A stretch of 64,000 nt of DNA from Trichococcus patagoniensis (GCF_003051085.1 NZ_QAOM01000012.1:1-64000), one strand, 5' to 3'. Counted from the stretch's first letter, positions 11,392 to 20,570 are shown. A program made the numbers and translations. Notes: a model not told the origin generated them from the letters alone.

Positions 11392-12165
11392 TTGAAATAT
11401 TTCAATGACGAGAAGAATATATTAGAAAAATTTAGAAGTGTACCTATTAGCGAGTGTTATTGTTCTAGTGAACCTGAAAAGAAAATTTTTTCTTTAATTC
11501 ACAATGAAAAGAATTGGAGCAACTGGAAAGATAGTTCTGGAAAAGCTGATTTGCCACCAGATTACTTTAGCGGAGAGTTTGGGTTGATGATGGATGTTAT
11601 GAGGATAGATGATCATGGTTTTAAAAATAAGAAAGGTAAAATTGTAAATCCAACTTACGCTAGAGAAAGCCAACTAGAGGATGAGTTGAAGAATTCTGAA
11701 ATCTTGCACAAGGTTCCACATGTTTTTGTTATTCCAGACACAGGGCTGCCTACTATAGAAGACCATAATTATATTTATTATCAGAAAAATTTTAAGAATA
11801 TTATCAGTAATCATATCAATAAAATAAAGAGTTATAGGCAAAATCACCCTGAATTTAAGGTTATATTTTTTGTTATGGATGAGTCATCCGCATACTTTCA
11901 AAGTGTAGTTTTTCCCTCGGAAGGGCAACTTTCCTTGGGGGATATCTTGAAGGGAAGACCACATTTACATTGGATGGATGATATGTTCCTAGAAGTTATA
12001 AGAGGAAGTGAGATTGACTATTTAATATGGTTCACACCTTTTAAACATTTAATATCAGATAATCTTAAAGTAGCTTTACCTGAGGTTTGTGTCTTAGATA
12101 TCAAAGAATTAGAAAAAAATCCAATAAAATACGATGCTGAAAATATGATAAGCGCTGAAATATAA
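11392..12165 (+). CDS. Orphan AT-rich protein of unknown function
   Basis: A 257-residue soluble protein with no signal peptide or membrane segment, which I do not recognise. The start is TTG, with GGAGTG about 9 nt upstream. Features visible are an acidic FGLMMDVMRIDD segment near residue 65, a charged RESQLEDEL near 88, and a hydrophobic strand VIFFVMDES near 162 that could be the core strand of an alpha/beta fold. Codon use is clearly AT-rich compared with the suf genes, so recent acquisition is likely. It stands alone between the suf terminator and its own terminator. A nuclease-like fold is conceivable but unproven. Confidence 0.7.
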   Translation: MKYFNDEKNILEKFRSVPISECYCSSEPEKKIFSLIHNEKNWSNWKDSSGKADLPPDYFSGEFGLMMDVMRIDDHGFKNKKGKIVNPTYARESQLEDELKNSEILHKVPHVFVIPDTGLPTIEDHNYIYYQKNFKNIISNHINKIKSYRQNHPEFKVIFFVMDESSAYFQSVVFPSEGQLSLGDILKGRPHLHWMDDMFLEVIRGSEIDYLIWFTPFKHLISDNLKVALPEVCVLDIKELEKNPIKYDAENMISAEI

Positions 12166-12286
12166 AAATAAATGAATTGATGATAATTAAAATATTGAAA
12201 TTAATAGCTTTTCGTACAACTCTTTCTTTTCCGAATGTCTTTATTGAAATTATATGGAAGGCAGCGTAGTTAATACAAATAAAAAG

Positions 12287-12324
12287 CAGCAAACGTTGAA
12301 TGTATGACGTTTGCTGTTTTTTTT
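12287..12324 (+). terminator. Terminator after orphan gene
   Basis: A perfect 10-bp stem CAGCAAACGT (12287-12296) with ACGTTTGCTG (12307-12316) is followed by eight T. Confidence 0.85.
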
Positions 12325-12329
12325 GCGTG

Positions 12330-12565
12330 GTGGCCGAGTTGGCTGGGGTTCCGGAGAATAGCGACTTGACCTTAAATAGGACCGCACCTCCGGCCAAGAC
12401 CCTCTCGTCGGAGGTCAGCAATGAAATGTATTTTCACCTCCGACGAGGATCGCTCCACCGGAGGAGGTGACCAAAGAAGGATCTGATCTCCGGCGAGGAC
12501 CCGGCAACCGGAGAAAAGCAAAACTCCGAGCCCGCTCCTCCGGTTGCCCACGACGGAAGCAATCC
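12330..12565 (+). repeat. Cluster of CTCCGG-type hairpins
   Basis: Several degenerate CTCCGG/CCGGAG palindromes are present, with linkers such as AATAGCGA and AAAAGCA. They fill the gap after the orphan gene's terminator. The 190 bp that follow, up to the ABC operon, show no clear promoter. Confidence 0.8.
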
Positions 12566-12757
12566 GCCCCGCTTTCCCCCACAAAATAATCTAACCATGG
12601 TAACGCTTCATTTTTTACTTTCATAATCAAAAGCGCGATATTTACGAATTAAAGTATCAAGAAGCCACTACATATTGTGGAAGGACGGGGCAGTGAGGTA
12701 TTCTATTGGAAATTCAGAAAGGAATGAATTGAACGAAATGTGAGAGGAGGGAATAAA

Positions 12758-13531
12758 ATGTCAAGTTTCTTTAGTTGGGATATAGTATGGGAATTTTTTC
12801 CAAAAATTCTCAGTGCGTTGCCCGTGACCTTGTTGATTGTAGGCATTGCGACTCTTGTAGGCTTGGTGTTAGGAAGTTTTATTGCGTTCATACGAGTGGA
12901 AAAAATACCGATATTGAATCAAATAGCCGCAGTATTTGTTTCCTTTATTCGCGGAACGCCGATTCTTGTCCAGTTATACATCGTTTATTACGGTGTACCC
13001 AGCCTCTTACAGGCGATCCAAATTGATGTGTCATCATGGGACAAAATTATTTTCATCTACATTACGTACGGATTGAATACCGCAGCGTTTCAATCGGAAA
13101 CCATTCGGGCCGCAATCTTGAGTGTACCGATCACGCAGAAAGAAGCCAGCATCGCTTGTGGACTGACGAAGTCGCAAATGTACCTGCGTGTTATTCTTCC
13201 GCAAGTTGTACTCGTGGCATTACCGTCGTTTGGTACCACCACCGTCGCTTTGCTGCAGGATACCTCACTGGCGTTTACGATCGGCATAGTGGATGTGGTT
13301 GGGAAAGCGCGTGCCATTGGTGCTGTGACCTTCCACACGCTGGAAGGCTACGTAGGCGCGGCAGTGCTGTTCATTACCTTGAGCATTATTCTTGAACGAA
13401 TCTTTGACGTGTTGGAAAAACGGATGAATTTCACAGAAGCAAAAAAATCATCGTTCCAACTGCCAAAAATATTACTCATTAAAAATAAAAATGTTCAAAT
13501 TAAAGAGGTTCAAAAAATCGAGATAAATTGA
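12758..13531 (+). CDS. Amino-acid ABC transporter permease (HisM/GlnP family)
   Basis: An integral membrane permease with about five helices. It carries the EAA loop EASIACGLTKSQMYLRVILPQ near residues 129-149, the contact site for the ATPase. I take ATG 12758, which follows AGGAGGG by 7 nt; a GTG at 12740 is in frame but lies before that site. It is the first gene of an operon for polar amino-acid import. With the second permease at 14380 it would form a heterodimer, as in the TcyL/TcyM cystine system of Bacillus, but the substrate is not known. Confidence 0.9.
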   Translation: MSSFFSWDIVWEFFPKILSALPVTLLIVGIATLVGLVLGSFIAFIRVEKIPILNQIAAVFVSFIRGTPILVQLYIVYYGVPSLLQAIQIDVSSWDKIIFIYITYGLNTAAFQSETIRAAILSVPITQKEASIACGLTKSQMYLRVILPQVVLVALPSFGTTTVALLQDTSLAFTIGIVDVVGKARAIGAVTFHTLEGYVGAAVLFITLSIILERIFDVLEKRMNFTEAKKSSFQLPKILLIKNKNVQIKEVQKIEIN

Positions 13532-13545
13532 AGGAGGAATTATTT

Positions 13546-14364
13546 ATGAAAAAGTCAACAGTGGGATTTGGAGCAAGTTTATTGTTATCAGGGGTACTAT
13601 TGGCTGGGTGCGGCAGCGGGTCTGCTGAAACCGAGAGTGCTGCAGATAGCGGCGCGACAGAAATCAAAGTCGGTACTGGGAATGCAGCTCTGCCGTATGC
13701 TTATTTGGATGAAAATGGCGAATATGATGGTTATGATGTCGCTGTAGTGAAAGCCATTGATGAAAAACTGACGGATTACACGTTCACTTTTGAAGGAGCG
13801 GACTTCCCTACAACCTTGTCTAACCTGGAGAGCGATAAGGTTCAGATGGCAGCCTTTGAACTTGAAGTAAATGCAGAGCGCCAAGAAAAATTTGTATACG
13901 GGGATGTCGGCTACGTGGTATGGGATACGTACATTGTATCGGATCCGGATGCAGGAACCGTTTATGAGTCCTATGACGATCTTGCCGGCAAAAAAGTCTA
14001 CGCCACAACAGCAACGAACCAGGCAGCAATGGCTGAAACTTATTTAGAAGAAAATCCCGGTGCTTTTGAATTGGTTTACGGCGAATACAACAACGAACAG
14101 ATCGTTCAAGCGATCACGTCCGGAGCAGTGGATGCATCTTTGGCACCAAAATATCAAGTCGACAACTGGAACCGTTCCTTTGATGAAAACTTAGCAATCG
14201 GCAGTGAGCCAGTCCATAATTCGGATGCCTACCTGCTGTTCAACAAAAAGACTGATCAAGCCTTCATCGATGCCGTGAATACAGCGTTAGAGGAATTAAA
14301 AGCGGATGGAACCATTAAAGAGCTTTCCGAAGAATATTTAGATGGTGATTACGTGCCAGAATAA
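13546..14364 (+). CDS. Amino-acid ABC transporter substrate-binding lipoprotein
   Basis: A 272-residue family 3 solute-binding protein. The N terminus is a lipoprotein signal with lipobox LLAGC (Cys22), so it is anchored outside the membrane. The mature part begins TEIKVGTGNAALPYAYLDENGEYDG, typical of polar amino-acid binders, with domain II features near DLAGKKVYATTATNQA. AAGGAGG lies before ATG 13546; the longer in-frame start would begin before this site. It is the only binding protein for two permeases and two ATPases in the operon. Confidence 0.92.
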   Translation: MKKSTVGFGASLLLSGVLLAGCGSGSAETESAADSGATEIKVGTGNAALPYAYLDENGEYDGYDVAVVKAIDEKLTDYTFTFEGADFPTTLSNLESDKVQMAAFELEVNAERQEKFVYGDVGYVVWDTYIVSDPDAGTVYESYDDLAGKKVYATTATNQAAMAETYLEENPGAFELVYGEYNNEQIVQAITSGAVDASLAPKYQVDNWNRSFDENLAIGSEPVHNSDAYLLFNKKTDQAFIDAVNTALEELKADGTIKELSEEYLDGDYVPE

Positions 14365-14379
14365 GAAAGGATGAGGGCC

Positions 14380-15090
14380 ATGAGTTTCAAATTTGAGGTG
14401 ATGATCCAATCATTGCAAGTAGCAAGCCAATACATTGGCACAACATTATTCATGGCCGTAACAGCGATAGTCATCGGCGTTATTTTAGGCTTAGGCATAG
14501 CGTTGATCCGGCTTTATCGCATCAAAGGACTGAGCCAGTTTTTTCAAGTGGTCGTCACTTTGTTGAAAGGCATTCCGATGGTGCTGATCATTCTCGCTCT
14601 GTACTTGGTTGCTTCCAAACAGTTTGACATTTGGTCGGAATCCATGAATTGGTCGCTTCGCTTCCGGGATTTCGACATGGTATGGATCGCCATTTCCGCA
14701 TTGACGCTATTGGCTACGATCAACAGCAGCGAGATTTTTCGCGGGGCATTTGCAGCTGTCAAAAAAGGCCAGTTCGATGCAGCCAAATCGATGGGCATGA
14801 CCAACCTTCAGACGATTCGCCGGGTTCTGTTGCCGCAAGCCATTCCTATCTCTTTGCCGATGTTCAGTAATTTATTGATCGGCTTGGTTAAGGCGTCTTC
14901 CTTAGCCTCGATGGTCAGTGTCGTCGATGTCTTTGCAGCTGCGAAGATAACAGCTCAGCAAAACTACCGGTTCCTCGAAGCCTATGTGGCGGTTGCGGTC
15001 ATCTATTGGGGAATCAGCCTGGTGATCGAAAAGGGTGCGCAACTCCTGGAAGAGCGCATGACCCGTAAATTGAGGAGGGCGATTTTATGA
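14380..15090 (+). CDS. Second amino-acid ABC transporter permease
   Basis: A 236-residue HisM/GlnP-family permease with five predicted helices and an EAA loop around DAAKSMGMTNLQTIRRVLLPQ. ATG 14380 sits 8 nt after AAAGGA; an earlier in-frame ATG at 14371 overlaps that site. Its stop overlaps the start of the ATPase gene (ATGA), indicating coupled translation. It probably pairs with the permease encoded at 12758. Confidence 0.9.
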   Translation: MSFKFEVMIQSLQVASQYIGTTLFMAVTAIVIGVILGLGIALIRLYRIKGLSQFFQVVVTLLKGIPMVLIILALYLVASKQFDIWSESMNWSLRFRDFDMVWIAISALTLLATINSSEIFRGAFAAVKKGQFDAAKSMGMTNLQTIRRVLLPQAIPISLPMFSNLLIGLVKASSLASMVSVVDVFAAAKITAQQNYRFLEAYVAVAVIYWGISLVIEKGAQLLEERMTRKLRRAIL

Positions 15091-15833
15091 TGGAAGTACG
15101 CAATATCCACAAGCGCTTCGGCAAGCAAGAAGTCCTCAAAGGCATCGATATGGATGTCGCCAAAGGAGAAGTGGTCACCCTTCTGGGGCCAAGCGGTTCC
15201 GGCAAAACAACCTTTCTCCGCTGTCTGAACTTTTTGGAACGGGCGGATGAAGGCAGCATTCTCCTGGGAGAGACCGAAACGATCGTGAATACAGCCAATC
15301 CAAAAGAGATTTTGGCGCACCAACGCCAGACTGCGATGGTCTTCCAGAATTATGCGTTGTTCCACAACAAGACAGCGCGCGAAAATATTGTGATGCCGCT
15401 ACTGCTGACGAAAAAAAAGACAAAGCAGGAAGCGTATGAAGTAGCGGATGCTTTGTTGGAACAAGTGGGCTTGTCCGACCGCAAAGATTTTTATCCCAGC
15501 CAACTGTCAGGCGGCCAGCAGCAACGCATCGGCATTGCGCGGGCGCTGGCGTTGGATCCCAAAGTGATCTTGTTCGATGAACCGACTTCGGCTTTGGATC
15601 CGGAACTGGTTGGGCAAACGCTGACGCTCCTGCGGGACATCGCCGAAACAGGCGCAACCATGGTGTTGGTGACGCATGAGATGAAATTCGCTTATGAAGT
15701 GTCGGACAAAATCGTCTTTATGGAAAACGGCCTGGTGGTGGAACAAGGATCACCCAAGGAAGTGTTCGAGCAAACAAAAGAAGAGCGGACCAAAGCATTT
15801 TTGGCCCGTTTCACAACTCAAATGGCTAGATAG
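15087..15833 (+). CDS. Amino-acid ABC transporter ATPase
   Basis: A 248-residue ATP-binding subunit of the GlnQ/HisP type. It has Walker A GPSGSGKTT near residues 33-41, signature LSGGQQQRIGIARAL, and Walker B ILFDEPTSALDPE. It overlaps the permease gene by 4 bp and is followed 13 bp later by the aminotransferase. This is the obvious partner of the two permeases. Confidence 0.95.
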   Translation: MMEVRNIHKRFGKQEVLKGIDMDVAKGEVVTLLGPSGSGKTTFLRCLNFLERADEGSILLGETETIVNTANPKEILAHQRQTAMVFQNYALFHNKTARENIVMPLLLTKKKTKQEAYEVADALLEQVGLSDRKDFYPSQLSGGQQQRIGIARALALDPKVILFDEPTSALDPELVGQTLTLLRDIAETGATMVLVTHEMKFAYEVSDKIVFMENGLVVEQGSPKEVFEQTKEERTKAFLARFTTQMAR

Positions 15834-15846
15834 AGGAGGAAATCAG

Positions 15847-17067
15847 ATGGCATATCGTTTCGCAAATCGTATCAAGGGGTTGAAAACATCTCCTTTACGG
15901 GAAAATGCAAGTAAAAACATGGAACTCAAAGATGTGATCTCATTTGCTTACGGCTTTCCGCCGGTTGAAGCCTTTCCAATGGAGACCCTCCAAAAAATTT
16001 CGCAAAAATTATACACGGAAGTCGATCCGGAAACGTTTTTGCAATACGGTGCTTCCGAAGGCTATCCCTTGCTGCGCAAGCTGGTCAAAGAAAGGCTGGC
16101 GGCAACCGCCAATCTTCACAATGAGGAACAGGTACTGATAACATCGGGTTCCACCCAAGCTATGGATATTGCCGTGAAAGTCTTTTGTGATGAGGGCGAC
16201 GTCGTGCTGTGCGAAGAACAAACCTTCTCAGGCGCGGTGAATGCGATCAAAGGCTACGGAGCAATTCCCGTACCGATTCCGATGAATGTCGCAGAAGAAT
16301 CCGTCGATGTGGAAGCACTTGAAGAACTGTTGCGATTTGACCAACGCATCAAGTTTATCTATCTCATTCCCACCTTTCAAAATCCATTGGGGACATCGAT
16401 TCCTCTGGAAAAACGCCAAGCGATTTACAGCTTGGCCCAAAAATATGATGTGCTGATTTTCGAAGATGATCCTTATGGAGATCTCCTGTACTACGGGGAA
16501 CCGATCATGAAGCTGAAGGAGATGGATACGGACGGGCGTGTCATGTATGCGGGTTCGTTCTCCAAAATTTTGGCACCTAGCGCGCGGTTAGGCTTCATTA
16601 TGGCGCCGGATGAAATCATGGAAAAACTGGCTTTAGCCAAGCAGGTTTCTGACTCCCACACCAATTTTTATTGGCAAGTGATGCTGGCGGAATTCATGCA
16701 GAATCATCAATTTGAAGAACATGTCTCGGCGTTGAAACTGTATTATAAAGAAAAGTTCGAAACAATGGTTGCAGGCCTTGAAGCATTGCCTGAAGACAAA
16801 ATTCAGTTCATCAAACCGACTGGCGGCTATTTTATCTGCTGCAAGATGGCGGATGAATTGGATCCGGAAATATTCTATACGGCATTGGATGAAGCCAAGG
16901 TCGCCGTTATCCCTGGAAATGTGATGAGCGTGGCGCAAGAAGGGTATGAAAGTTATTTCCGTTTGAATTTCACAAAACCTACACTTTCGGAAATCGTGGA
17001 CGGGGTAAAAGTAATCGGTGAAGCTTTGAAACAAGCGACACCTGCATCATACAAACAAGTGATTTAG
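15847..17067 (+). CDS. PLP-dependent aminotransferase, class I/II (MocR/2-aminoadipate-like fold)
   Basis: A 406-residue fold-type I aminotransferase. It shows ITSGSTQAMD near residue 98, the aspartate-containing FEDDPYGDL, and the PLP lysine in GSFSKILAPSARLGF near residue 240. Related enzymes act on aromatic, branched-chain or 2-aminoadipate substrates. I use ATG 15847 because AGAGGAGG lies 7 nt upstream; a longer frame starts inside the ATPase gene and is rejected. Its place between an amino-acid importer and a 2-hydroxyacid dehydrogenase suggests it makes the 2-oxo acid that the next enzyme reduces. Confidence 0.88.
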   Translation: MAYRFANRIKGLKTSPLRENASKNMELKDVISFAYGFPPVEAFPMETLQKISQKLYTEVDPETFLQYGASEGYPLLRKLVKERLAATANLHNEEQVLITSGSTQAMDIAVKVFCDEGDVVLCEEQTFSGAVNAIKGYGAIPVPIPMNVAEESVDVEALEELLRFDQRIKFIYLIPTFQNPLGTSIPLEKRQAIYSLAQKYDVLIFEDDPYGDLLYYGEPIMKLKEMDTDGRVMYAGSFSKILAPSARLGFIMAPDEIMEKLALAKQVSDSHTNFYWQVMLAEFMQNHQFEEHVSALKLYYKEKFETMVAGLEALPEDKIQFIKPTGGYFICCKMADELDPEIFYTALDEAKVAVIPGNVMSVAQEGYESYFRLNFTKPTLSEIVDGVKVIGEALKQATPASYKQVI

Positions 17068-17083
17068 GGAGGGATCTGGAAAG

Positions 17084-18055
17084 ATGAGATTGATATATTA
17101 TGGGGTCAGCGAAGACGAAGAAAAATTCATCAAGCGCTGGAGTTTCAGCAACAAAATACCCGTGACCATCATTAACGAAGGCATATCCAGCGAAAATGTC
17201 CATTTCGCCGGCCCCCATGATGGGATTTGCCTGTATCCGAGTCCGGAAATGCGCCAAAGCGAGCTGCTTTACCGCAAGTTGCGGGAACAAGGGATTCATC
17301 AATTGTCGGTCAAATCAACCGGTGTGGATGGGATCAACTTCGAATGGGCCCAAAAATATGGCTTGACAGTGACGAATGTTCCTTCCTACAGTCCCACTTC
17401 GGTCGGTCATTTTGCAATCATGTCGATTTTGATGGTACTGCGGAATATTCCGACCGTCCTGCAGACAAAATCATCCCGAAAAACAACAATCGGCAGAGAA
17501 TTGCAGGATGTGACGGTCGGAATCTTGGGAACAGGCCGGATCGGCTCTGTCGTCGCAGAAGGGATCCATGCTTTGGGCGGACGCGTGATCGCCTCAAGCT
17601 CACAAGAAAATCCGCGTCTGAAAGGGAAAGTCAGCTATGTTTCTTTTGAAGAACTGTTGAAGGAATCGGATGTTTTGTCCATCCACATTCCCTTATCCGA
17701 AAAGTCCTCGCATCTTTTTTCTGAAGAAACATTTGCAAAAATGAAATCCGGCAGTTGTCTTGTGAATACAGCGCGCGGGAAAATTGTCGATACCGAAGCG
17801 CTGATCCAGGCTCTGGCAACCGGAAAACTGGCTGGTGCAGCATTGGATGCGTTGGAAGATGAGGAAAAATATTTTTCCGTCGGTTGGGAAAAGAACCCAT
17901 ACTATTCCCGTTTGATGTCCTTCGAGAATGTGATGATCACACCGCATATTGCCTACCATACAGAATTGGCTGTGCAAGAAATTGTTGAGACCTCTTTGAC
18001 CAATGCGCGGGATATCATAATCGCAGGAAATTGCCGGAATACGATTTCACTTTGA
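17084..18055 (+). CDS. D-2-hydroxyacid dehydrogenase (NAD-dependent, D-lactate dehydrogenase-like)
   Basis: A 323-residue D-isomer-specific 2-hydroxyacid dehydrogenase. The Rossmann motif is GILGTGRIG near residue 146. The catalytic arginine is in NTARGKIVDTEAL, and the histidine is in ITPHIAYHTELAV near the C terminus. Members reduce 2-oxo acids (pyruvate, phenylpyruvate, 4-methyl-2-oxopentanoate) to D-hydroxy acids. The neighbouring aminotransferase suggests an amino-acid-derived oxo acid rather than pyruvate. GGGAGG precedes the ATG. The ribosome site of the next gene overlaps the tail closely. Confidence 0.9.
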   Translation: MRLIYYGVSEDEEKFIKRWSFSNKIPVTIINEGISSENVHFAGPHDGICLYPSPEMRQSELLYRKLREQGIHQLSVKSTGVDGINFEWAQKYGLTVTNVPSYSPTSVGHFAIMSILMVLRNIPTVLQTKSSRKTTIGRELQDVTVGILGTGRIGSVVAEGIHALGGRVIASSSQENPRLKGKVSYVSFEELLKESDVLSIHIPLSEKSSHLFSEETFAKMKSGSCLVNTARGKIVDTEALIQALATGKLAGAALDALEDEEKYFSVGWEKNPYYSRLMSFENVMITPHIAYHTELAVQEIVETSLTNARDIIIAGNCRNTISL

Positions 18056-18081
18056 GAACCCAAAAGAAGGAGAAGATGACG

Positions 18082-18834
18082 ATGATCCAGGCGCAAATAA
18101 TCGGACTGAAAAAAAGTTTCGGTAAGAACGAAATATTGAAAAACGTAGGTTTGACCATCAATAAAGGCGAAGTTGTCTGCATCATCGGACCAAGTGGCTC
18201 TGGCAAAACCACCTTCTTACGTTGTTTGAATCTCTTGGAACAGCCGGATGCAGGCATGTATGAACTCGGCGACCTCCGCTATGATCTCAGTCGTATCGGT
18301 ACGCATCAGAGCCGGGAAATTGCCCGAAAAACAGCGATGGTGTTTCAATCCTATGAATTATTCAGCCATATGACGGTTTTGCAAAATGTGATGGAAGGCT
18401 TGGTTACACCTCGGAAAGTCCCCAAAAAACTGGCAGAAGAAGTTGCCAAATCCGTCTTGCAAAAAGTTGGCATGGCGGACAAAGCAGGGATGTATCCTAT
18501 CCAACTATCGGGAGGACAACAGCAACGGGTCGGCATTGCCCGGGCGATGGCGTTATCACCGGAGCTCCTTTTGTTCGATGAGCCCACATCGGCGCTTGAT
18601 CCGGAACTTGTCGGGGATGTGTTGAATGTGATGAGGCAATTGGCCGACAGTGGTCAAACGATGATCATCGTTACCCATGAGATGCAATTTGCCCAAGAGG
18701 TGGCGGATAAAGTTGTTTTTATGGCGGATGGGGTTGTCGTTGAATCCGGAACACCTTCAGAAGTCTTTGATGATCCTAAAGAAGAGCGGACAAAACAATT
18801 CTTAATGCAAGTTCGTTTCAAAACAGCAGTCTGA
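18082..18834 (+). CDS. Second amino-acid ABC transporter ATPase
   Basis: A 250-residue GlnQ-type ATPase with Walker A GPSGSGKTT, signature LSGGQQQRVGIARAM and Walker B LLFDEPTSALDPE. It is clearly paralogous to the ATPase at 15087. I use ATG 18082, which lies 9 nt after AAGGAG; ATG 18076 is only 3 nt away and a longer frame starts inside the dehydrogenase gene. It has no permease of its own nearby, so it is either an alternative motor for the same permeases or a partner for permeases encoded elsewhere. Confidence 0.92.
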   Translation: MIQAQIIGLKKSFGKNEILKNVGLTINKGEVVCIIGPSGSGKTTFLRCLNLLEQPDAGMYELGDLRYDLSRIGTHQSREIARKTAMVFQSYELFSHMTVLQNVMEGLVTPRKVPKKLAEEVAKSVLQKVGMADKAGMYPIQLSGGQQQRVGIARAMALSPELLLFDEPTSALDPELVGDVLNVMRQLADSGQTMIIVTHEMQFAQEVADKVVFMADGVVVESGTPSEVFDDPKEERTKQFLMQVRFKTAV

Positions 18835-18846
18835 GAGGGATGACAC

Positions 18847-20040
18847 GTGGAATATACGGAAGTAAAAAGCAAGCTTTGGACCAAAGATTTCCTCTTGGTT
18901 AACAGCATCACCTTTTTGGCAATGACGGCAATCACGACCCAAATGGGAACGTTGCCTCTCTATGTGACTGCACTGGGTGGGTCAAAAGCGGTTGCCGGAA
19001 GTATCGTAGGCATTTTAGGCATCTCGGCTTTATTTTTCCGCTTGCCGATCGGAATATTGTTGGACCGATACGGTCGCAGATTGCTGCTCACGATTGGTTT
19101 AGGGATTCTTTTCCTTGATTTCGCCTTATTGAATGTGCTACAAACGCTCTTGATGCTGTTTTGTTTACGTTTGATCCAAGGAATAGGCAACAGCATCCAA
19201 GCAACAAGTGCTGCGACGATGGCGGCGGATTTGATCCCAAAGGAACAGTTATCCGTCGGCTTAGGCTATTTCAGCATCGCCCAAGCAGTCCCAGGCGCAA
19301 TCGGGCCTCTGCTGGGGTTGGCGGTGGTGGAAACATACGGATTTGAGGCGTTGTTTCGAGTGGCGCTTTTGTTGACGAGCGTCGCGTTTGTTTTAAGCTT
19401 TTTTTTAAGTGCGGAATCGCCAAGAACGCTTTTTTTCGGAGAAAAGCCAAAGACGAAGGGCGGAGCGACGAAAGCGTTGTCCGTCATGAAGAATAGAGGC
19501 GTCACGTTCCCTAGCCTGATCATGTTTTTGATCTGTTTTGCGAATTCCGGTGTGATCGCATTTATTGCGCAGTTTGCTATCGAAAAGAAAATAAACGGAG
19601 CAGGCTACTACTTCACCGTTATGACGGTTGTCACGGTTCTGATTCGTTTTCTCTTCCCATATATGATGAATCGCGTCAATCAAACGTTTTTGATTTGCGG
19701 CAGTATATTGAGTATCAGTGCAGCGTTTGGCATACTTGCTTATGCCGATGATCTTGTCCAGCTTCTTTTAGCGGCTGTCCTATATGGAATTGGTTTTGCC
19801 AGTTTGCTGCCGGTCATGAACACAATTGTTTTGCAGAGTATTTCCGATCATGAACGCGGACGCGCGATAGCGATTTTCTCGGCTGCTCTGGATGTAGCCT
19901 ACGGTGGTGGCGCAATGCTTTGGGGCGTAATCGCCAGTTTGTATGGGTTTCAAGTCATGTACCTGTTTTGCGGAGGATTTGGACTAGCAGCTCTATTTAC
20001 TTACCTTCTGTTTAATGGCAAGAAAAAGCAAATGTCATAA
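18847..20040 (+). CDS. Major facilitator superfamily transporter
   Basis: A 397-residue, 12-helix MFS protein with the family's loop motif GILLDRYGRRLLL near residue 77. It starts with GTG after GAGAGGG and lies 12 bp downstream of the second ATPase, so it is the last gene of the transport and hydroxy-acid operon. MFS drug-efflux-like proteins often export organic acids or metabolites. Export of the operon's end product is a plausible but untested role. Confidence 0.88.
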   Translation: MEYTEVKSKLWTKDFLLVNSITFLAMTAITTQMGTLPLYVTALGGSKAVAGSIVGILGISALFFRLPIGILLDRYGRRLLLTIGLGILFLDFALLNVLQTLLMLFCLRLIQGIGNSIQATSAATMAADLIPKEQLSVGLGYFSIAQAVPGAIGPLLGLAVVETYGFEALFRVALLLTSVAFVLSFFLSAESPRTLFFGEKPKTKGGATKALSVMKNRGVTFPSLIMFLICFANSGVIAFIAQFAIEKKINGAGYYFTVMTVVTVLIRFLFPYMMNRVNQTFLICGSILSISAAFGILAYADDLVQLLLAAVLYGIGFASLLPVMNTIVLQSISDHERGRAIAIFSAALDVAYGGGAMLWGVIASLYGFQVMYLFCGGFGLAALFTYLLFNGKKKQMS

Positions 20041-20067
20041 AGAATGACACATCTTGTGAGCCCAACC

Positions 20068-20112
20068 TTGCAACTCTTATCATTTCTTACTAAAATTAAG
20101 AAAATGATGAGA
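20068..20112 (+). promoter_or_regulatory. Promoter of the Lrp-type gene with overlapping AT-rich dyad
   Basis: TTGCAA (20068-20073) and TAAAAT (20091-20096) are spaced by 17 bp. An imperfect inverted repeat (CTTATCATTTCTTA with TAAGAAAATGATGAG) covers the spacer and -10 box. Such a site fits autoregulation by an Lrp/AsnC protein. Confidence 0.55.
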
Positions 20113-20126
20113 ACGGAGGGGCCTTT

Positions 20127-20570
20127 ATGGATGTATTAGATCGGAAAATTTTAAATATTATGCAAAAAAATAGTCGAATCACTGTCAAACAGATTGCTGA
20201 AGAGTGTTTCATTTCGTCTCCTTCTGTATCCGTGCGTTTGCAGAATTTGGAAGGTATGGGATACATTCGTACGTATCAAGCTGTTCTTGACCATCAGAAA
20301 TTGGGCTTTTTGATCAAGGCCTATGTGAATTGTGCAGTCAATGCAAAAGATAAGCAAGATTTTTACCGTTACGTCGAAGAAATCCCCAATGTCGTGGAAT
20401 GCGACTGCATTACCGGGGATTTCTCGATGTTGTTGAAGGTCTACTTTACCAACACGATCGAACTTGATGAATTTATTACTGACCTGCAGCGCTTTGGCGA
20501 TACCAAGACGCATATCGTCTTTTCAACAAATGTCGGTCCACGCGGCCTGCAAATCCAAATAAACGAATAA
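20127..20570 (+). CDS. Lrp/AsnC family transcriptional regulator
   Basis: A 147-residue regulator. It has an N-terminal winged helix-turn-helix (TVKQIAEECFISSPSVSVRLQNLE, about residues 19-42) and a C-terminal RAM/AsnC effector domain that binds amino acids (GDFSMLLKVYF near residue 97). GGAGGGG precedes the ATG. It lies 86 bp after the MFS gene with its own promoter. It is the likely amino-acid-responsive regulator of the 12758-20040 operon. Confidence 0.93.
   Translation: MDVLDRKILNIMQKNSRITVKQIAEECFISSPSVSVRLQNLEGMGYIRTYQAVLDHQKLGFLIKAYVNCAVNAKDKQDFYRYVEEIPNVVECDCITGDFSMLLKVYFTNTIELDEFITDLQRFGDTKTHIVFSTNVGPRGLQIQINE

Noticed and set aside
15694-15846. Longer N terminus of the aminotransferase starting inside the ATPase gene
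   Set aside because: The extra 51 residues are the ATPase gene read in another frame; AGAGGAGG before ATG 15847 marks the true start.
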